From: Chloroherpetonaceae bacterium | GTDB taxonomy: Bacteria > Bacteroidota > Chlorobiia > Chlorobiales > Thermochlorobacteraceae | DNA: 64,000 bases | Assembly (NCBI GenBank): GCA_025055975.1 | Contig: JANWWM010000025.1 | Location: 1-64,000, forward strand | Reading direction: 5' to 3' | Shown here: positions 60,864-64,000 of the stretch, piece after piece | How the letters are laid out: every line of letters begins with the position of its first letter | Numbering within the stretch: the first letter of the stretch is position 1 | Position numbers and translations under genes: made by a program | The notes under the pieces: model-generated | What the model was told of the DNA's origin: nothing | What the model saw: only the letters and a program-made list of their open reading frames with translations | Database searches by the model: none

Positions 60864-61538
60864 TTACGCTTTGACGACCTTCTCGCGCAAGGCTTTCGCG
60901 TCGTCCATGAATTTTTGCAAGCCGATGTCGGTGAGAGGATGCTTGGCGAGTTGTTCAATGACTTTGAACGGAATCGTGGCGACGTCCGCGCCCGTCAGCG
61001 CCGCCTCGACGACGTGAACGGGGTGGCGAATGCTCGCCGCCAAAATTTGCGTCGGAATGTCGTAGTTGCGGAAAATCGTAACGATTTGCTCGATGAGAAG
61101 CATTCCGTCGGTCGAGACATCGTCCAAGCGCCCGATGAACGGGCTGACGTAGGTCGCGCCCGCTTTCGCGGCAAGCAAAGCTTGATTGGGCGAGAAAACG
61201 AGCGTGGCGTTGGTGCGAATGCCTTTCGCCGAGAGGGCTTTGATCGCCTTAATGCCATCGACGGTGAGCGGGCATTTGACCACGACGTTCTCGTGAATCT
61301 CCGCAAGGGCTTCGCCTTCGACGATCATCTCGTCGGCTTTGAGCGTCGTTACTTCCGCGCTAACGGGACCATTCACGATGTCGCAGATTTTCTTGATGTG
61401 GTTGCGAAACGCCTCGTAAGTGAGCGGTTTGACTTCCTTTGCGATGAGCGTCGGGTTGGTCGTAACGCCATCTAACACGCCAAGGCTTTGCGCCTCGCGG
61501 ATTTCGTCCAAGTTCGCCGTGTCAATGAAGAATTGCAT
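60864..61538 (-). CDS. fsa: Transaldolase / fructose-6-phosphate aldolase (short type)
   Basis: A 224-residue aldolase of the FSA/TalC class. It begins [16 protein letters not shown] and has [21 protein letters not shown] with the Schiff-base Lys, [29 protein letters not shown] and ASIRHPVHV. The family includes both short transaldolases (MipB/TalC) and true FSA; the specific activity is not decided by sequence alone. It acts in the non-oxidative pentose phosphate pathway or in C3/C6 sugar exchange. Confidence 0.92.
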   Translation of the reverse strand: MQFFIDTANLDEIREAQSLGVLDGVTTNPTLIAKEVKPLTYEAFRNHIKKICDIVNGPVSAEVTTLKADEMIVEGEALAEIHENVVVKCPLTVDGIKAIKALSAKGIRTNATLVFSPNQALLAAKAGATYVSPFIGRLDDVSTDGMLLIEQIVTIFRNYDIPTQILAASIRHPVHVVEAALTGADVATIPFKVIEQLAKHPLTDIGLQKFMDDAKALREKVVKA

Positions 61539-61640
61539 CGTCGGTAGAAGTTAAAGTTGAAAAGAAACGAAAGGCTCGTCTCGGCGGAACGATCGCTCTC
61601 GACCTTGCGCGGAAAGCGAAATGGCTCTCGTTCAAGCGAT

Positions 61641-62702
61641 TCAATGCGCCTCAATTGCGTGCTTCGTGGCGAGCATCGCGTTGAAATTCTTTGGCGCGCG
61701 AGTCTTCCAAGCGCCGCAATGATAGCCGTAGCCCGCAACGAGCGGGAACGTAACGGTCGCTTCGCCGAAAACCATTTGCTCAAACGCCGTATCGACCTTG
61801 CCCCACGAACTCGCTTCCTTCAAGGTCGAGCCTGAAAGCGCGCCGTCGCGCTCGTCGGCGACCGTGAGTTGAATGGCGTATTTGTGCATCGAGACGTTTT
61901 CAAAGCCCAAGACTTCCGCCGCAACCACGATGTCTTGCGTGAAGTTCTTCGGAACGCCGCCGCCAATCATAAAAATGCCCGTCGTCGGATTTTCAATTTT
62001 GATGCGCGTCAGTTCCAAGAAATCCTTGCCCGAATCAAACGACACGTGCGAATCGGGATTGTTCCATTGATGATGCACGATGCCAAAGCCCGCCGAGCAA
62101 TCGCTGAAGGCGGGAATGAAAATCGGAACGCCTTTGCGATAAGCGGAAAGGATGATGGAATTGGCGTTAGGATGATGCGTTTCCAAGTATTTGCCGAATT
62201 CCATCATCAATTCGCGCGAGGAATACGGCTTGGGCGGAAGCGAACCAAAGATTTTGGACGTCGTCTCGTCGCAGATTCGAAGCTCGTCTTCGTCAATGTA
62301 GGTGTCGTAGATGCGGTCGATGTGAAGTTCGCGCAAAACCGCGTCGTCGACAAAGGGCGTGCCGATGTAGTGCTTGAAGCCGAGCGCTTCGAAGAAATCT
62401 TGGTCGACCATGTTCGCGCCCGTCGAGACGATGGCGTCGACCATATTGTTCTCGACCATATCGATGATGACTTGCTTCAAGCCCGCGCTGATGAGCGAGC
62501 CTGCGAGCGTGAGAATGATGGCGCAGTCCTTGTCGGCGAGCATCATCTCGTAGATTTTCGCCGCGCGATGAAGATTCCGCGCTTGAAACGCCATTTTTTC
62601 CATCGCCAAAACCATCGGCGCGACATCGTATTTCTTGATGTCGATGTGCTCAATGGTTTCTTTCAAGAAATCCGCTTTGCTGTATGTCTTTTGGTCGTTC
62701 AT
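61641..62702 (-). CDS. Deoxyhypusine synthase-like protein
   Basis: A 353-residue enzyme of the deoxyhypusine synthase superfamily. Key segments are LTLAGSLISAGLK, AIVSTGANMVDQD, PTTGIFMIGGGVPKNF, ADERDGALSG and EASSWGKVDTA, in which Lys302 corresponds to the catalytic Lys of eukaryotic DHS. Bacteria lack eIF5A, so members of this class are thought to work on polyamines, for example homospermidine formation. The ATG at 62702 begins the homologous region; the open frame upstream overlaps the SRP RNA and is not used. Confidence 0.92.
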   Translation of the reverse strand: MNDQKTYSKADFLKETIEHIDIKKYDVAPMVLAMEKMAFQARNLHRAAKIYEMMLADKDCAIILTLAGSLISAGLKQVIIDMVENNMVDAIVSTGANMVDQDFFEALGFKHYIGTPFVDDAVLRELHIDRIYDTYIDEDELRICDETTSKIFGSLPPKPYSSRELMMEFGKYLETHHPNANSIILSAYRKGVPIFIPAFSDCSAGFGIVHHQWNNPDSHVSFDSGKDFLELTRIKIENPTTGIFMIGGGVPKNFTQDIVVAAEVLGFENVSMHKYAIQLTVADERDGALSGSTLKEASSWGKVDTAFEQMVFGEATVTFPLVAGYGYHCGAWKTRAPKNFNAMLATKHAIEAH

Positions 62703-62750
62703 TTTCACGAGCGTCGTTTGGATGTTGAAAAAAAGATTGCGAATAAAAAA

Positions 62751-62847
62751 GGGCAAGCGGACTATATCACGCGCCCAAACTAACTGGATGCTGCTTCCTT
62801 CCGGACCTGACATGGTTGAGTTAGCGGACGCTGTATAGGACTTGCCC
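62751..62847 (-). ncRNA. ffs: Signal recognition particle RNA (4.5S, small bacterial type)
   Basis: A 97-nt gene on the minus strand. The terminal GGGCAAG/CTTGCCC helix closes the molecule. The apical domain contains the invariant GTCAGGTCCGGAAGGAAGCA with the GGAA tetraloop and the symmetric loop that binds Ffh. It lacks the Alu domain, as expected for the small type. It binds Ffh and FtsY to target membrane proteins. It lies 48 bp upstream of the DHS-like gene on the same strand. Confidence 0.95.
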
Positions 62848-63009
62848 GAAACTTAACGCATTTTCGGAAAAATCGTCTGCCGCGAAAAAACCGTCAAAAA
62901 ACAGGGACGCAAAAATAGCGCATCGGAAAACTTTTGCAAACAATCCGAGAATTTTTCCGCGCCCGTCCTTAACTTTCCCGCCAACGATGTTGCATCAACG
63001 GAACGAAAA

Positions 63010-64000
63010 ATGAACCGACTGTTTGCTACGCTACTTTTTCTCGCCTTGTTTCAACGGGCGAGCGCGCAGACGATCGACACCGTCATCGCCTTTCCAAACT
63101 CAAACTCGTGGAATTTCATCTGGGGCGTTACGCGCGTAGGCGACACGCTCTTTTTGGGCGACGACAACTTCGGCGACATCATCAGGGTTACGGTTCGCGG
63201 CGACACGCTCGGCAGAATCGATTTGCCCAATTTCTACAACTTCAATCACGGCTTGGAGTTCAACGGAACGCATTTCCTCGTCGCGCAAGATTATCGGCTC
63301 GCGGGCGCGCGGCTCTACCGCTTCACGCGACAAGGTCAGGTCGTCGACTCGATTCTCTTTCCGCTCGTCATCGGCGACAACAACGGTCCGCCGATGCGCC
63401 CCGGCGGCATCGGCGACATCGCGCTCGACCGCAACGGGCATCTTTGGTTCGCCGTCTATGAACCCGACAACATTCCGTCGAGCGGCGGCGGCAGTTATCC
63501 TTTCGCTTACGCTTACAAGTGGGATTATGTCAACAACGTCGTGCTCGACACCGTCCCGCTCCACAATGGGCAAGTTCAGGGCATTGCGGTCAAGGGCGAT
63601 ACGCTTTTTTATGTCGGCGACAACTTCCACAACAATCAGCCTGAACGCATCTACGCCGTCAATCTGAATTCGCCCACGAAAGACACGCTGTTCAGTTTTC
63701 CAATGCCCGACCCCGACAACGACCAAGACCCGCGAGGCTTATACTGGGACGGCAGGCATTTGTGGTCAATCGCGTTTCGCGTCGGCAACAACATCAACCG
63801 CTTCCGCGTCATGTATCGCTTTCGCATCGATGGCGGCGGCACGCCGAAAATTTCGCTCTCGACGAGCGCGATAAATTTTGGCAACGTCGTGCTCAATCGG
63901 CGCGATTCCATCGCCTTCACGATTCGCAACATCGGCTCCGCGCCGCTTCGCTTGAACGGATTTGCGACCGCGCCCAATCACGACTTCGGGCTGAACGTCG
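63010..64000 (+). CDS. Exported propeller-like protein with choice-of-anchor domain (3' truncated)
   Basis: The frame is open to the right edge, so only ~330 N-terminal residues are visible. The start MNRLFATLLFLALFQRASAQ is a signal peptide. Residues ~25-280 show repeated units of the type GDTLFLGDDNFGDI, GLEFNGTHFLVAQD, GIAVKGDTLFYVGDN and GLYWDGRHLWSIA, consistent with a beta propeller. Residues from ~285 begin a choice-of-anchor/ASPM-like Ig domain (INFGNVVLNRRDSIAF). Proteins of this build in the lineage usually end in a T9SS sorting domain, but that part lies outside the window. Confidence 0.75.
   Translation, partial: MNRLFATLLFLALFQRASAQTIDTVIAFPNSNSWNFIWGVTRVGDTLFLGDDNFGDIIRVTVRGDTLGRIDLPNFYNFNHGLEFNGTHFLVAQDYRLAGARLYRFTRQGQVVDSILFPLVIGDNNGPPMRPGGIGDIALDRNGHLWFAVYEPDNIPSSGGGSYPFAYAYKWDYVNNVVLDTVPLHNGQVQGIAVKGDTLFYVGDNFHNNQPERIYAVNLNSPTKDTLFSFPMPDPDNDQDPRGLYWDGRHLWSIAFRVGNNINRFRVMYRFRIDGGGTPKISLSTSAINFGNVVLNRRDSIAFTIRNIGSAPLRLNGFATAPNHDFGLNV

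Noticed and set aside
62703-62813. A 37-residue N-terminal extension of the deoxyhypusine-synthase-like protein
   Set aside because: The extension would be encoded by the SRP RNA gene, and homology begins at MNDQKTYSK (62702).
1-64000. CRISPR arrays, insertion sequences, prophage genes and tRNA or rRNA genes
   Set aside because: I found no regularly spaced direct repeats, transposase or integrase motifs, phage structural genes or stable-RNA signatures other than the SRP RNA.

Overview
This window most likely comes from a phototrophic member of the Chlorobiota, the green sulfur bacteria and their aerobic relatives such as the Chloroherpeton or Thermochlorobacter lineages. Two lines of evidence point there. 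First, a BchG/ChlG-type (bacterio)chlorophyll synthase lies at 45779-46753. Second, several large secreted proteins carry the C-terminal type IX secretion (T9SS) sorting domain with the YPNPFNP and SGIYFYRL signatures common in Chlorobiota, Ignavibacteria and Bacteroidota. The sequence is GC-rich, densely coding, and rich in ATGA-type start/stop overlaps. I saw no rRNA, tRNA, CRISPR array, transposase or prophage. The species assignment is inference.

Layout. 1-12.5 kb is a surface and secretion region: a truncated T9SS cargo protein, an outer-membrane barrel, a GH13 glycosidase, a T9SS protein directly downstream of a TonB-dependent receptor, and a DUF5683 protein. 12.5-13.6 kb holds dapB and a small membrane protein. 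13.6-19.6 kb is a tightly packed minus-strand run of eight genes: enoyl-CoA hydratase, SPOR protein, sigma-54 activator without a receiver domain, degenerate receiver-like protein, free-methionine-sulfoxide reductase, orphan ABC ATPase, orphan response regulator and a hydrolase. 19.8-25.4 kb carries gcvT, comB, a NuiA-like gene, rnhB and a T9SS metalloprotease. 25.5-29.5 kb carries a ferredoxin, mnmE and an ECF sigma/anti-sigma/Spy-like module. 29.5-34.5 kb (minus) carries a TrkA-type protein, tspO, pyrB, ispD, a FemAB-like acyltransferase and a DUF151 nuclease. 34.7-39.7 kb has a MltD-like lipoprotein followed by a hemX/ccsA-hemA operon that contains a frameshifted nuclease-like gene and a DUF2283 gene. 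39.8-45.8 kb carries aroC, a DUF2064 gene, guaD, rdgB, a roadblock protein, a STAS protein and tig. 45.8-50.2 kb carries bchG, rlpA, bioY, an IscA-type protein and two lipoproteins. 50.4-56.4 kb carries nuoK, nuoL and a 1236-residue multi-GAF histidine kinase. 56.5-64 kb carries a YdjY-like protein, hisB, a DUF2905 gene, gyrA, an Hc1-like protein, a transaldolase/FSA gene, a deoxyhypusine-synthase-like gene, the SRP RNA and a truncated exported protein.

The genes mix housekeeping (gyrA, tig, mnmE, rnhB, ffs), tetrapyrrole and photosynthesis-linked functions (hemA, hemX/ccsA, bchG, possibly tspO) and cell-envelope functions. A family of short inverted repeats (consensus about GGATTCcTCGCttCGcTCgGAATGAC) recurs in at least four intergenic regions. 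The most interesting regulatory structures are the activator with a separately encoded receiver-like neighbour, the Cys4-roadblock plus STAS pair, and the nuclease-like/DUF2283 pair wedged between hemX/ccsA and hemA.
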